From positions 109,785,939 through 109,849,938 of the forward strand of contig NC_084850.1 of NCBI RefSeq assembly GCF_033115175.1: 64,000 nucleotides of DNA. Reading direction: 5' to 3'. This DNA comes from Lepus europaeus. Taxonomy: Eukaryota; Chordata; Mammalia; Lagomorpha; Leporidae. How positions within the stretch are numbered: the first letter of the stretch is position 1; every line of letters starts with the position of its first letter. The translations under genes and the position numbers were made by a program. Shown piece after piece: positions 1-11,555 of the stretch. The notes beneath the pieces were generated by a model. It was given only the letters and a program-made list of their open reading frames with translations. It did no database searches and was not told where the DNA came from.

Positions 1-1869
1 TTTAAAGAAACCCGACATGGAAAAGGCAGGGAGATACGATCTATGACTTCATCAGCTTGTTCTCTGAAGTTGTTTCAAGCTCTACCATCCCCAGACAGGC
101 CCCTTAATTTCCTGTTTTCAATATCTAATGGCAAGGAATACGCAGCCGCGCCGAGCTAAGTGAGCCTGGGGGTCAGCACAGGAAGCTGGCCAGGGGAGAC
201 GCTTTTAAGGTCCAAGCTGGAAGCTGGCCACGAGTCAGGAGCAAATCCTCTTCGTTCGGGTTTTATTTTCGCCTTCACTTTGTGGTCAGCGGCTCTGGAT
301 GGCGTGTGGTCTCAGCACAGCAGCTGCTTCGAAATACCTTAAATGCAATTTGAAAACTCCGAAGGCTGAGAACTAAAAGCATCTTTCTTTCAGGGTGCTC
401 CGAATGCCTCCCACACGTTTCTGCGTCGGCTCTTGCTGCTGCCTCCCACGGCGGAGGCCAGGGAAGAGGTACCATCTGAATCATTTTGTGAAGGGACAAC
501 AGAGACGCCCACTTGTTCCTGCTTCCCCAGCACGTCGGCACAACATTGTGACAGGTGTTTTCCCTGACCCGACCAGATTAGGCTGGTATGCGTGTGCCCG
601 TGTGTGCGTGTGTGTGTGTGTGTATAATACAGATCACAACTACAATGTCAAGAGCAAAGAAAACCATTTACCTGTGGCTCTGGACACCTGCTACAGAGAG
701 ACACTCACTCCCTGGAGTCGTGGTCTCGGCTCCATCTCTTCCATCACAAGAGGGGTCCTTGGGTGGGCTCTTGCTGGTTGCCATGGAGACACTGCCAGCC
801 ACTCTCTTCTCATTCAGGGAATGACATCCCCTGCAGGAGGCATCACACAGAGATGTTTCCAACTACCAAGCTCGTCTGCTCTCTGAGGAGCTGAGCACAG
901 GGTGCCTCCAGAGCCAACTCAACTTTTCAGGGCGCTAAGCTCTGTGTCTCTCAACTGGGTTTCCTTTTCCCGGATTATCCTCCTTGAGAATATCATATCC
1001 CAGAGGCCACATACCTGGCCACACAGCTGTGAGCCTTGGGCCACAGAGTAGATCTGCCACCTTCTGGCGGGGCAGGGGGTCGGGGACAGGGGTGGCAGGC
1101 GGACGGTGGCCCTCTTGGGTGTGAGACTTGAGCCCAGGCTCAGAGCCTCCTCCTGAAACAGTGAACTGAAGCAGAGCTGCTTGTTCTGGGGGCTGTAGCA
1201 GACGCTGCCCCAGTCCCAACCTATCCCCTTGCTCTTGCCCTTGCCACCTTAGCAAACGCCACCCAACTCTCAGCCACCAGCTTCTCCATCCTTTTGCCCC
1301 GTGGCTCTCTCGGATCCAGAGTGTACTTTGGTGCAGCCAAGGGCCAGAAGTGCCAGGGAGCTCTATCCTTCTCAATCCTGCAGAGCTACCTTCAGCCACC
1401 AAGCGACAGGACCGAGTGTACAATAGCTCAGCTCCCTCACTCGCAGGAGGGCTGCCTCGGAAACACGTGTTCTCTGCTGACTCTCCGTGGTTCTGCAGCA
1501 GGGGAAGCTCCAGGCACCCACAGAGGTAACTGGCTTGGCGATGCCTTCTCTCACTTCCCCACCTCCGCTTGGTAGTGTTCTCTGGGATAACCTCCCAAAG
1601 CAACGGTCTTCACTTGAATTGTCTCAGTTCTGCATCTGGGAACCCAAACAGTCAGAGGGAGACCGTCCCTGCCACCCTAGCCTGTCATGGGGCTGCCACT
1701 AGTATGCCCAACACAAACACTCCTGGAGGCTGTCCCATGCCCAGGGCCAAGGCTGGGAGCTTCTCTGAGCGTTCCTAGTCTTTTCCCAGGATTCCATGAT
1801 TCTCCAAGTCTTGCCTGTGAGCCCCACCCTTAGCTATATGGTACCACAGAGGTCTGCTACTATGCTCTC
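1..1869. other. single-copy stretch, no gene recognised
   Basis: I recognise no interspersed repeat here apart from the TG run listed separately. The longest open frame in the window (222 codons, minus strand, 935-1603) lies here in GC-rich sequence. Its translation is rich in Leu, Gly, Arg and Ser, matches no family I know and has no evident splice or promoter context, so I treat it as a chance frame. The first 330 bases are mixed in composition and could be conserved, but nothing in them proves a function. Confidence 0.5.
590..624. repeat. (TG)n microsatellite, interrupted
   Basis: A TG dinucleotide run with interruptions in its first half, purer in the second half, ending in TATAATAC. Such tracts are commonly length-polymorphic. 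Confidence 0.9.
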
Positions 1870-2005
1870 ATTTTCTATTTTCTAAAACGTAGGACTGTGG
1901 CTCAGAAGACGGAGAGCTACCCACATTCACTTGCTTTGCAAATAGCAGGCAAAGGAGGCACCAGGACTCAAGCATCCAGTTTATGGTCCAATGTGCTTTC
2001 CAAGT
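1870..2005 (-). mobile_element. MIR SINE, degenerate
   Basis: The order of words (ACTGTGGCTCAGAAG, ACTTGCTTTGCAAATAGCAGG, CAGGACTCAAGCATCCAG, TCCAATGTGCTTTCC) follows the reverse complement of the MIR core. MIR is a tRNA-derived SINE that is long dead in mammals. Divergence is high, so the edges are approximate. Confidence 0.6.
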
Positions 2006-2479
2006 ACAATGGCATCTGTGTGCACTTGGCTTACGGGCTTTTGTTCTCCATTTTTCTGTTTTTCCATTACAGCGAAGAACTAAATCCCCAAAGTCATGTC
2101 CTCAAAGAGTGCGTGGGGACAGCCCTGGCCCCTTGGGCCAGACACACATCCAGAGATCAGCACCTCCAGGGACTGAAGTCCCAGTAGGGCAATTGCCAAG
2201 AGTCGAAGAACCTGCCTTCCTCAAGGCACATGGACGTGGACTTGGCTGGGGCCAGCAGGGTAAGGCCGTCACATCCCTTCTCTCCTTGGCCTAGAGCACA
2301 GTTTCCCCAGCCAGCCGCATGGCTCAGCTCCTGTCTTGCTTTAGAATCTGCTCAGATGCTGCTGTCAGGAAGAGCCCGTGTCCACACAAAGCCTCCCGTC
2401 CCACAAAGCCTTTACCCCACCATTGCTCACTGGCCAATGTGGTGCAAAATATCTCTTTATCTCCCTTCCTTCACCCCTG

Positions 2480-2605
2480 CCACTACAATAGGAGCCCCCT
2501 CCCACAAGAACGGAGAGCTTCTCCTCTTTGTCCCAGCACCTAGAACAGTGTCGGTGCATTCTAGAAGCTCAACAAATACTTGTTGAATTGATTAATGAAT
2601 CACTG
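2480..2605 (+). mobile_element. L2 LINE 3' end
   Basis: The terminal L2 pattern is visible: a CCCAGCACCTAGAACAGTG-like stretch, then AAGCTCAACAAATACTTGTTG and the ATTAATGAATCA tail. It is a 5'-truncated, non-coding remnant. Confidence 0.75.
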
Positions 2606-4400
2606 AGAGGAATCTACGGCTTAGACCGGGCAGGTTAGTTAACCTGGGCCCAGGTAGCGTGTTTAGCTTAGTGGAGTACAGACAGGATAGAGCCCCAGGT
2701 TAGCTGTCCACCACGGCCTTGGGCCTACTCCTCTACCCTCTGCTGGCCCCATTAAATCTGCAAGTCACACAAGACTCATAAAGCAGAAGATGAGGAGACA
2801 GATGGATTCTCAGTGGGGACAGGACATGTCCTCCGTGCCCTCCCCCCACCTTCCTTAGGAAGAAGCTGTCCTGGTCTTTCCCAGAAACTGTTCTCTGAAC
2901 ACTCGGATGCACAATCAACCAATTGTTAAGTCCTCGACAATACCTCATCAGCGAGCACAGCACTATAATTAAAAGTAAATCCAACTCAAGCTCGTTAAAA
3001 TAGGATCTAATTTAATTGGTGCGTTTAATCTATCACTGTCACTCCAAGCCAACTGGGGGAAATCTCCTCGCACTGGTAGGTGACGGGGAGACTTACCCAG
3101 CCCCTCGGCAGGGTCTTCCCACCGCCCCAGGCCTGGCGAACAGCTGGGAAGGGACAGGCAGCAGCTAGCCTGGCAAAGCGAGAGCCCATGGGGACTGCAT
3201 GGGCTCCAGCTGGAACTCGGGTGTGGCTGCCAGGGGGCCGTGTCCTGACACCCTGTCACAGTCCCATGACAGGCCTCAGCGGGGGGTCCAGGCAGGAGGC
3301 TCACCTGCCATCCACGACAAAGTTCAGGGCACTGTACAGAGAGGCACTGAGAGAATGCATATTCACACGGCTGACGGTGGCGTGGTTGCTGTCCGCCAGG
3401 GTGGCCGCGTGTCTCTCAGGTCAACGTTAGCTGGCAACCCAACTCAGAAAGACAGAAAACCATCTTTTTAGAGGCAGATAACACAAAACGTGGATGCTTC
3501 CAGCGGTGGTGAATTTCTGTGGTTGGGGATATTGACTTAAGCGTGATATGGAAATGGGCTCTGATCTCGGATAAGCCATTTGCTAAGCTATGAATTGTAG
3601 GATGCCTTTTAACCCCGGTCCTCAGCACCAAGTTTCCTTGTCCACAAGTGAAGACCGATTTCAGGGTTTTGTTGTGAGTTTCCAGTGCCACACCTGGGGC
3701 CAGCAGGAGCTCTGGACGCCCCACCCACATCACTGGGGCCCTCCCGGAAGGCTAATTGCAGGCAGCTCCCAATCTGCGGGCGGTTTCCTAGTCTTTCCAC
3801 CAGTCTGTTCTTTGGCCCTGGAGGGACTCTTCGCTAATGAGAGGTGGGTGTGGAGGCTAAAAGCTCCAGCTGCTACACCCAGGCTTCCCCACTCTGCTCC
3901 AATCCCTGCCCCCAAGGGATTAAGCCAGTAACGCAGGCACTTGCTTGTTTTCCTGGAGCTCTCCTCCCTCTCTCTCTTTTCCTCACTGCTCCATCCGGAT
4001 CTCTTCCCAAAGAAATGACATATTGTGCCCCAATCCTTATCATGGGGTCTAGCTTGGGGGGCATTGAGGCCCAGATGGTGGCAGGACTCAAGTGTTTAAT
4101 ACTCATAAACTTGAATACATCTTGTATTGCTTTAGCTTCTGGGTATTGGAAATTCAATTGCGGATCTCTAGGCCTACATTTTTGTGTGTCAATTTAAAAA
4201 ATTTCCTCGTGGCCCTCCAGCGAGGACTCCTGTCCCTGTGGCTTGTGTTCGCCTACACTCTGCTGCCTTAGGGGGGGACTGCTCTGACAATGCTCCCAAA
4301 CCCACACCACGGAGCTACCACCCCAAGTCTCCTTGGATCCCAGCCGAAGACTGACCTACAGGGAAGCGAGTCACATCAGCTCCATGTAAGTACTGAGCGG
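2606..4400. other. single-copy stretch, no gene recognised
   Basis: I see no C-SINE, LTR or LINE here that I can name. The part near 2960-3060 is AT-rich with TAATT-type motifs; 3080-3430 is GC-rich. Open frames of 111-117 codons occur on both strands in overlapping registers and look like the result of low stop density. A pyrimidine tract lies near 3965-3985. Confidence 0.5.
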
Positions 4401-5142
4401 TGCTATGGATTGAATTTTGTCCTCCCCAAAAGATATATCCTACCCCTTGCTACCTCAGAATATGATCTTACTTGGAAACAGGGTGTTTATAGATTATCAA
4501 GTTAACGTGATGGTGTCAAGGGGAGCATCAATCCAACAGGGCTTCTGTTCCATCAGAAAGGGGAGATTTGGGGACAGCATTTGGTGAAGTCATTAAAGCA
4601 TGCTGCTTGGGATGCCAGCATCAAGTCTTGACTTTGCTCCTGATGCTGGCTTCCTTGTAATGCAGACCCTGGGAGGAGCAGCAGGAATGGCTCAAGTGGC
4701 TGGGGCCCTGTCACCCACTTGGGAGACCTGGATGGAGTTCCTACTTCCCAACTCCTGCCTGGTCCAGTTTTGGCCATTGCAGACATTTGAGGGGTGAGCC
4801 AGTGGATGAGATTCTCTCTCTCTCTCTCTCTCCTTCTTTCTTCCTTTCTCTCCTCCCTCTCCTATAGATAAAAAGCTTTTCAAAAAGGCTGACGTCTGGA
4901 CACAGAGATAGATGTGCACAGGCAGAGTGCTGTGTGAAGACTTGAAAGTCAAAGAATGAGCAGAAGCCAAGACAAAGCTCCAAAACACACCCATCCCGGC
5001 ACCTCCAGGGGGAGCATGGCCCTGCCAACACCTTGATCTTGGACTTGAAGCCTCCAGAACTGTGAATACCAAAGGCACAGCACTTCCGCCCTTCACGTTG
5101 TGCCACTTCGCTCTAATAGCCCTCCCCAGACGAACACAAGGG
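4401..5142 (+). mobile_element. MaLR LTR (MST/MLT1-type), split by a SINE
   Basis: The left part starts TGCTATGGATTGAATTTTG and continues with the CCTCAGAATATGATCTTACT and GGAAACAGGGTG words of ERVL-MaLR LTRs. After the SINE at 4571-4887 it resumes with GTCTGGACACAGAG, ACACCTTGATCTTGGACTTG and CCTCCAGAACTGTGA, and fades near 5142. It is a solitary LTR with no internal retroviral genes. The subfamily is uncertain. Confidence 0.8.
4571..4887 (+). mobile_element. C-SINE inserted in MaLR LTR
   Basis: An older C-repeat: a tRNA-like head (GGGACAGCATTTGGTG), the GATGCCAGCATC core, GGCTCAAGTGGCTGGGGCCC and CACCCACTTGGGAGACC, then a CT-rich tract and an A-rich end. The LTR sequence on both sides is continuous, which dates the SINE after the LTR. 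Divergence makes it non-mobile. Confidence 0.85.
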
Positions 5143-5360
5143 TCTGTCTTGGTGTACTGTTCGTGTGCGGCTGTAGGCAGTGTGGGTGACATTCAGCTTT
5201 CCATGAAGTGGCTTCTCCTGCATCTTCCTGAAGACTTCTTGACAAGATCAGGCCTTGACCCTGACAGCCCAGGTTAAGCTCTCCTCCAGGGGCCCCCATC
5301 ACTTTAACATTGAAGTTAAAGGCAGACAACAGACAGACAGTCTTACTCCACGAGGTAGTT

Positions 5361-5699
5361 GGGTTATGGTTTGTCCTCTACCAAACAGGTTGAAATTGCA
5401 TTGGCAAAGTCACGATGCTAGGAGGTGGGGCCGTGCTAATCCTTTAGCATGGATTAGCGACCTTCTAGGGGACCCCGGGGTGGTTACAGCAGGAGCGAGT
5501 TGTTACAAGGCAAATCCACCCTGCTTGCCCTTTCGCTGTTCTGCCACGTTATGGCATAGCACAAGGCCCTTGCCAGACGCGGCCACCCTGTTGGGGACCT
5601 CCAGCTTCCAGATGTGTGCACTTAATCAACTCCTTTCCTTCGTACATTACACCGGCTCGGGTATTGTGTCATATGCAGCAGCGGAACACGAATTAAGAC
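5361..5699 (+). mobile_element. MaLR LTR (MLT1/MST-like)
   Basis: It starts GGGTTATGGTTTGTCCTC and includes GGAGGTGGGGCC, CTGCCACGTTATGGC, AGGCCCTTGCCAGA and a terminal CGGCTCGGGTATTGTG with GAACACGAATTAAGA. This order matches sense-oriented MaLR LTRs. A 196-codon frame (5255-5845) runs through it and is not a gene. Confidence 0.7.
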
Positions 5700-6479
5700 G
5701 CCCCTCTCAGAGGTGCTCATTAGAAGGAGCGGCACCCAGGAAGAGATCCGCCGCTGGCAGGAGTGTTAGCCTGTTGTTCTCAGATCACTCAGCGCCTCCT
5801 CCAGCGCCTCTGGCTTTTCTAACTGTGGTCTCAGCACGGACTTGACCTGCTGTCACCTCTGGCCTGGCCAACTGCAAGGCTGTCCTTGGCTGCGAGCCTT
5901 GTCTGCCTCTCTGGAGCCAGCCTTTGTGGCTCCCTCCTGCTCTGAGCTCCGTCAAGTCTGGCCTGTGTGGAACGCAGCAACTGGGCAGCCGTGCCATCTG
6001 GCTTGCAGGTGCATTTCCCCAATGCCACTTTCTGGCAGCATCTAAGAGGGGCAGGCAGACAGAGAGGTTTGTTCCCCTGGCCGCCCACCCCCAGCTTCCT
6101 CACCAGGTTGATGTTGGTCCTGGCTGCTTTCCCCTACGTGGGGCCCCAGCTCCTGTTGAGTGTCCCTCTCTTATAGCCATGGGACTCCCCGATGTCTGGG
6201 AACTCTTCCACTCCTTTTGAGAGTGCCATCTGTTTCCTGCCCAGAGCCGGACTGGCACACCTCCTAATCATGATCCTTGGGCTCCAATTTCACCTGTCAC
6301 CATCGCAACCCACCCTCCAAGCTGCTCTCTGAGTGAGCTCGCTAAAGCTCACGAAATGTCACTATTTAAACACAGAGGGCCCCCCCTCCCTTTGCCTCCA
6401 GGGAGTGGAAATGCAAACATCTCCTTGGGCTTACACTCTGGCTGATCTCCTGCTCCCTCCAAAGGAGCCAAGGCTTGGA
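5700..6479. other. single-copy stretch, no gene recognised
   Basis: GC-rich sequence without repeats I can name. Several short frames overlap on both strands and none resembles a known protein. Confidence 0.4.
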
Positions 6480-6830
6480 TCGTGCCAGGAAGTCGGCACT
6501 CCACTAAGCATGCCTTGCACTCTTGGGATTCACCACCTGTGCTCTCCAACGTTCGTTACTCCTCCCAAGGAATTTGCATCCTTCAAGGATTGGTCCAAAT
6601 ATTGTCTCCTCCCGGAAGATGTCTCTGAACTCCCAGCTTTGCCCGCCCAGGCTGAATGACGGACTCTCATGAGGCTGTATGTGTCTGAATCAGGACATAT
6701 CCCAGCATCGGATGTTTAGATTGCTGGCCTGCCTGTCTTGCCCATGAGATGATGAGTTCCTGAAGGCTACAAGCACCAACATCCACACTGTCTTTGTGTC
6801 TGTAGCAGGCCCGGTTGATGACCTGTCTTG
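6480..6830 (+). mobile_element. L2 LINE 3' fragment
   Basis: The words CATCCTTCAAGGATTGGTCC, TGTCTCCTCCCGGAAGATGTC and TGAGTTCCTGAAGGCTACAAG fall in the order of the L2 3' region. The copy is old and contains stops in every frame. Confidence 0.65.
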
Positions 6831-7174
6831 CGTCTGTGTCACCGTCATGCATCTCAGTTGGCTAAAGCCACAGATGAGGGTCCCAAGCGTATGGAGAACT
6901 TCTCGTCTCAAGAGGCCACCTTTTTTGCAGTTTCTGCACCTCAGGATTTCCCCAGCACCTTCGGAACTTGCTCTGCAGCAAGTAGGCATAACCCTGAAGT
7001 GCAGAGAAATTCATACCTCTGAGGCCGAAGGAGTTAATGCCCCTGGGGATGAGAGTTGGTGGATTGATGTTCCAGGCTTTCTGCCCGCTGTTGAGAGGCC
7101 TCCCCTGTGTGTTCTACATGGTGCCTCAGAGACTCCTCAGGGAGATGGAGTCCCAGCTGCCCGCAGTGGCAACC
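6831..7174. other. short unassigned gap between L2 fragments
   Basis: I see no repeat or gene that I can name. It lies between two sense L2 pieces, so it may be a diverged part of one L2 or an insertion into it. Confidence 0.3.
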
Positions 7175-7315
7175 TGCTCCTGATAGCACTCACCACTGGC
7201 TTGTCTTCCTACCCTGTCTCACTTTCCTCATTCCCTCACTTGCGTCTCCTAGGTATTCTCCAGCACACAGTAGGTGCCTAAAAACCAAGCAGGAATGAGG
7301 GATGAAGGACACAAG
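7175..7315 (+). mobile_element. L2 LINE 3' end fragment
   Basis: A pyrimidine-rich segment is followed by CAGCACACAGTAGGTGCC and an AAAAACCAAGCAGGAATGAG tail, which mirrors the L2 terminus (cacatagtaggtgctcaata). Confidence 0.55.
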
Positions 7316-7934
7316 GCTGGCTGAGCAGTCCGGTGCACTCCTGGCCGGAGCAATGCCACCCACATCGAAGGGGGCAGTCCCAGGCTTCTCCCAAGTCAGC
7401 TGCCTGCTGGTGAGACTAGTGCCGACAGGCAGTTCTGATTATGTATGCAAATGCAGCTCTGGCCTCACAGCTTATTGGAGAGCCACACGGCTCAGCTAAG
7501 CCTGCCCGGAGAAAGAATCTTACAAAGAATACTAAAGAGCATCCAAGTGTGAAGAATGAAACACACGTGAGTTTTCTTTTTTAAAAAATGGAAATCAAGT
7601 TGTACTTTCATCTTGGCTTTCTTACAAGTCGGCAGTACCCAAATAAGCCCTAAAAAAGTGAAAGACTTTACCCAGTTTTCTGACCTGGATTTAGATCAGC
7701 CATCACCCTCCTTGGGGAGAATCTTGCAGAATATTAGGTGTCCATTCCTAGAGCTAAGCCCCAAGAGGACGAGAAAGGGGTAGGCCAGAGGGGTTTGGGT
7801 CCCACAAAGGCCTGGTGTAGCGCAGACCCACTAAGATGACCACAGGCTTGGAAATGAGAACTACAAGGGCAAGGGGTGTCACTACAGGCAGTAGCAGTGG
7901 TGTGCGAAAGATGGGCTGTAGTGGAAGAAACACC
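7316..7934. other. single-copy stretch with an octamer motif
   Basis: No gene or nameable repeat. A perfect ATGCAAAT octamer occurs at about 7444-7451 and a CACGTG E-box near 7564-7569. Single motifs of this kind are expected by chance, so no regulatory role is claimed. Confidence 0.35.
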
Positions 7935-8680
7935 AATTCATCCAGCTACTGTGTGCGATGTGTGCAAGGCGGGGGGAACAGACGGAGAAGTAAGCAGGGA
8001 CTCGATCACAAAAACCCTATATTCCCTGCCAGGGATAATCCCTGAGGGATCCGTGCCAATGGGGCTGGGAGGACACTTTCAAGTCTGCTCTAACTGTTCG
8101 TCTGAGTGCTAAAACCAAGGAGGTGGCCTATGGAGGCAATCGGCAGAGATGGAGTCAAGAAGTTTGATGGAGGCAGAACGGAAGGGACTGGGTAGAGACA
8201 GTGCTGACCAGATGGGAGCTCAGGCACTGGAGTGAGTCAGTGCAGCAAAGGAAGAGAAATGAAATGGGCTATTGGGTGGTGGTGATGTCAGGAAGGGTCA
8301 GTGAGCTGGTTTGGGATCCAATGCTTTGAAAGCACAGGTAAGGGCTTCCAGACAGAGATATCCTATGGGCAGTTGGATGGATGATCTTTGAGGAGACGTG
8401 AATTTTGCAGTCATCAGTATGTAGATGGTTAATGGAAGCCATGCGAGCTGATGAGTTCAACCCAGGCAAATCAGCAGAGGAAGAAACAAAAAAGGGTGAA
8501 GACAAAATGCAAAGAAAGGAAATGTAGAAGGAGTGGAATCAGCAAAAGAAATAGAGGAATAAAAGAGTTCAAAGGAAAAAGGAAGAGATAGAAGGGAAGT
8601 CAAAGAAATAGAGACGCTCGGTACATTGGCCAGCAGTGTCAAATTCTACAGAGTCAAGAGAAATGGAGACTGGAAACTAT
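7935..8680 (-). mobile_element. L2 LINE, minus strand
   Basis: Antisense L2 words in order: AGCTACTGTGTGCGATGTGTGC, GGGCAGTTGGATGGATGATC, TGCAGTCATCAGTATGTAG, and CCAGCAGTGTCAAATTCTAC near the end. This corresponds to the L2 ORF2 and 3' region read backwards. The reading frame is destroyed. Confidence 0.7.
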
Positions 8681-9029
8681 TCTTTGTCCCCTCCTACTAC
8701 ATGTGAGTTCCTGACTTGGTGCTTGGAGCTCCGTATGCACCTGCCAATTGTTTGAGGGGAGGAGGGTTTATTGACCAGTTTATGGGCTACCCCAGCCCTT
8801 TGCCTGCTCTCCTTTGAGTCATTTCACAGTTTATCAGCCCTTCAACCAAAGGCTGGACAAGGGAAATAAACTTTTCCCGGTCAATTTTATGACATAATCT
8901 ATCAGTTCTTTGGAAAGGTTTAGCAGAGGAATAATTTGCAATGATTCGTTGGTTTCCATTTGTCCTTGGTGTTGGATTGTCTATGAATCTCATCACTCCA
9001 GCCAGGGCTGGTGATCTTTAGAGTTAGCC
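8681..9029. other. unassigned stretch
   Basis: It lies between an L2 and an L1. I cannot assign the sequence to a repeat family and see no gene. Confidence 0.3.
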
Positions 9030-10280
9030 AGCCCTTTCACTATACATACAAAATAAATTTCACTTGGATTAAAGAGGGTCACTTTAAAAAAAAAAAAATC
9101 TACTAGAAGAACCAGAAAGAAGTAGAAACATACATTTAGTAAGTCTCTTGGGGGCAGGAGAGCTTTCTACCTGCTGAAGTGATAAATGATACCAGGAAGG
9201 AAAAAAGACTAACCAGTTCAGCTTCACAGTTAGTCATAGTTTAAAATATTTGTTTATATATATACAAAATATATGCACACAATATTTATGCAACAGTTGC
9301 AGTAAAGTTTTTCTTCCGTAGAGATCAGAAAATAGAGAGAAACAAAAGCATTTCAGTTGCTAATATTTCAATAGACCAGGAGCGTGAGCGGATAATTCAC
9401 CAAAGAGAAAATGCGACTAGTTCACGAACATTGCGAAGAATGTCATGCCTCATTAGTAAGAAAATAATTGCAAATTAAAATAATGAGGTGCCATTTTCCC
9501 CAATAAAATTGCCTAAAAACTTACCTAGTGCCACTGAGGGTGTGGTGAAATTATTGCTGATGAGAATGATGTCAATTAATGCAACTATGTTGGGAAGGCA
9601 TTTGGTAAATACAAATTAATATCCATGAAAGTGTTCGAAAGGTAGACTCAGCAATTCCACTCCTCTCCAAAGGAGTCTAGTCTAAAGACACGACCATAAA
9701 TCTGAAAACCACCGTATGCATGGGAATGCTGTATCAGCAGCATCACAAATACCAAAATCTAAAGTTTCAGCTACAAGGGATGGATAGAATAAATTGTGTT
9801 GAGTTTACCAGATAAAACATTATGATTCTATTAAAAATAATGGTTAGGAAGATGAGATGGTACCATGGGAGGATGGCACCAAGGAATGTGGTATAATGTT
9901 AGCAGGAAAGGCGAGGAAAATGCACTCAATGCTGGTATGTGATACTTACAGAGATTCATATGCACAAACGCACGCAAATTAACACAGGAAAGGAGACAAG
10001 ATGAAAATACGCCCAAAGACTCCATCACAATGCTACTTTTGGGGAGGTTTTTCTTTTTTCTTTTTTCAAATTTTCCATATGCATGCTGATTATAAACATG
10101 GATTTGGGGGATCAAAGAAGCTTGGATTCAGATTCTAGTTTTAATAAAGAAATGACAAGGAAACAGAAAAGCTAATTACCTGATTTGATCAGGACATGTT
10201 GTATACATGTGTCTAGATCTTAACATTGTCTCCCATAAAAATACACAAGTATTACCTGGTAATAAAAAAAATCCTACTTT
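9030..10280 (+). mobile_element. L1 LINE (old L1M type), ORF2 end and 3' UTR
   Basis: L1 ORF2 3' words are seen in sense order: ACTTGGATTAAAGAGGGTC, ATAATTCACCAAAGAGAAAA, TGCAAATTAAAATAATGAGG, CTCAGCAATTCCACTCCTC and GGATGGATAGAATAAATTG. The distal part ends with GTTGTATACATGTGTCTAG and a CCATAAAAATACACAAGT-type L1 3' terminus near 10240. It is 5'-truncated, full of stops and frameshifts, and cannot make a reverse transcriptase. Confidence 0.75.
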
Positions 10281-10284
10281 TATT

Positions 10285-10405
10285 ATTGTATCATCTTGAG
10301 TGAATTCCTTAATCTAAGCTTTAAGTTTCCTATTCTGTAAATGGAGAATTATAACATCTACCTCACAGGAGTGCGATGAGGATTAAATGAGAACATGGTA
10401 CACTA
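10285..10405 (+). mobile_element. MIR SINE fragment
   Basis: TTAAGTTTCCTATTCTGTAA, ATGGAGAATTATAACATC, CTACCTCACAGGAG and GATGAGGATTAAATGAGA follow the MIR 3' half in sense orientation. Confidence 0.8.
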
Positions 10406-10982
10406 CCAATAACTGGGAGATTTGATTACCGGAGCTCTTCTTACTTAGACAATACAAAGAGCCTTATCATTTTCCAAACCTGCTGGACCCCACAGACTAG
10501 AGAGTATGCCCTGAATCCAAACAATAGTTGTTGTTGCTGTTTTTATTTCCTGCCCTCCCTTCTTTACCATCAACCACTACGAAAAACTGTCAGAGTTAAT
10601 TGTAGGGGGAAAAAAATGTTTGCTTTGCTTAATGAATGTGAACTTCCTCATTTCTCTGGTTTGTTTTGCTTTCAAGTTGTTTTTGTATCAACACTACCGG
10701 GGCAGGATGAGCCAGGTGACAAGATTGTGGGGAATTGCCCACAGAAATCCTTCTCTCCATCTCACACATCGAGATGCCAGGTCTCCAGGGCACCACGGGG
10801 CTGGGTCACTCTCCACGTGCCCAGGATTTCTGGTCCCCCAGCCATGGGTGACTCCTTTATTGTCTTCTGTACTCTCCAACCTTCCTTTTTCCTGCTGTTG
10901 AGAATTATCAGCTGCCCGGAATCTTGTGGGATGTCCCAACCAGAAAATCAAGAGCCACAGAAATCAGAGGACTTGAATGGGG

Positions 10983-10986
<4 letters not shown>
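10406..10986. other. unassigned stretch
   Basis: No gene and no nameable repeat. A 160-codon plus-strand frame (10616-11098) runs into the CT repeat, where it encodes a Leu-Ser run; this is low-complexity translation and not a protein gene. Confidence 0.4.
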
Positions 10987-11035
<49 letters not shown>

Positions 11036-11050
11036 TCTGTGTGTGTGTGT
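10987..11050. repeat. (CT)23 followed by (GT)n microsatellite
   Basis: A pure run of 23 CT units (10987-11032), then GATTCTGT and a short GT run. Unlike most CT tracts in this window it is not attached to a recognisable SINE body. Confidence 0.95.
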
Positions 11051-11134
11051 TGGGTAGTTGGAGAGCTTCATGAGAAAGGCCAGCTAGGAAGTAGGTAAAG
11101 GCAGAACCCTAGAGGGTAGTCAAGGTCCAAAGCA

Positions 11135-11253
11135 AATTATGGAGCCATCTGGGGAGTGAACCAGTGGATGGAAGATATCTCTGTTTCTCTCACCCTCTTT
11201 ATCTATCGTCGTGCCTTTCAAATAAATAAATAGATAAATAAATCGATAAATCT
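11135..11253 (+). mobile_element. C-SINE, 5'-truncated
   Basis: Only the last part of a C-repeat is present: GAGCCATCTGGGGAGTGAAC, CAGTGGATGGAAGATATCTC, and a CCTTTCAAATAAATAAATAG tail. A younger SINE has landed in its A-rich tail, and a few tail bases continue after 11563. Confidence 0.85.
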
Positions 11254-11555
11254 TTTTTTTTTTGACAATGAGAGGAGAGACAGAGAAAGGTCTTCCTTCC
11301 GCTGGTTCACCCCCCAAATGGCCGCTACGGCCGGCACGCTGCGCCGATCTGAAGCCAGGAGCCAGGTGCTTCCTCCCAGTCTCCCATGCAGGTGCAGGGC
11401 CCAAGCACTTGGGCCATCCTCCACTGCCCTCCCAGGCCACAGCAGAGAGCTGGACTGGAAGAGGGGCAATCGGGACAGAATCCGGCGCCCCTACCCAGAC
11501 TAGAACCCCGGGTGCCGGTGCTGCAGGCAGAGGATTAGCCTATTGAGCCACAGCA
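11254..11555 (-). mobile_element. young-type C-SINE nested in another C-SINE
   Basis: Reverse orientation: it begins with the T run and TTCCGCTGGTTCACC, passes GCCGCTACGGCCGGCACGC and ends GGATTAGCCTATTGAGCCAC. The head belongs to the subtype with GGCTAATCCTC and GGTTCTAGTCC-like B box. The short direct repeat ATAAATCT flanks it (11246-11253 and 11556-11563), consistent with a target-site duplication. Confidence 0.9.

Noticed and set aside
935..1603. 222-codon minus-strand open frame, the longest in the window
   Set aside because: No recognisable domain or homologue, low-complexity GC-rich composition, no splice or promoter context. It fits chance in low-stop sequence.
1990..2100. Exon starting after a polypyrimidine tract ending in CATTACAG near 2071
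   Set aside because: The acceptor-like word is good, but no coding similarity or matching donor could be supported.
5255..5845. 196-codon plus-strand frame as a gene
   Set aside because: Most of it runs through a MaLR LTR (5361-5699); no similarity to retroviral or cellular proteins.
9030..10280. Functional L1 reverse transcriptase
   Set aside because: The L1 text is truncated and broken by many stops and indels in every frame.
10616..11098. 160-codon frame with a Leu-Ser run
   Set aside because: The run is translation of the (CT)23 microsatellite.
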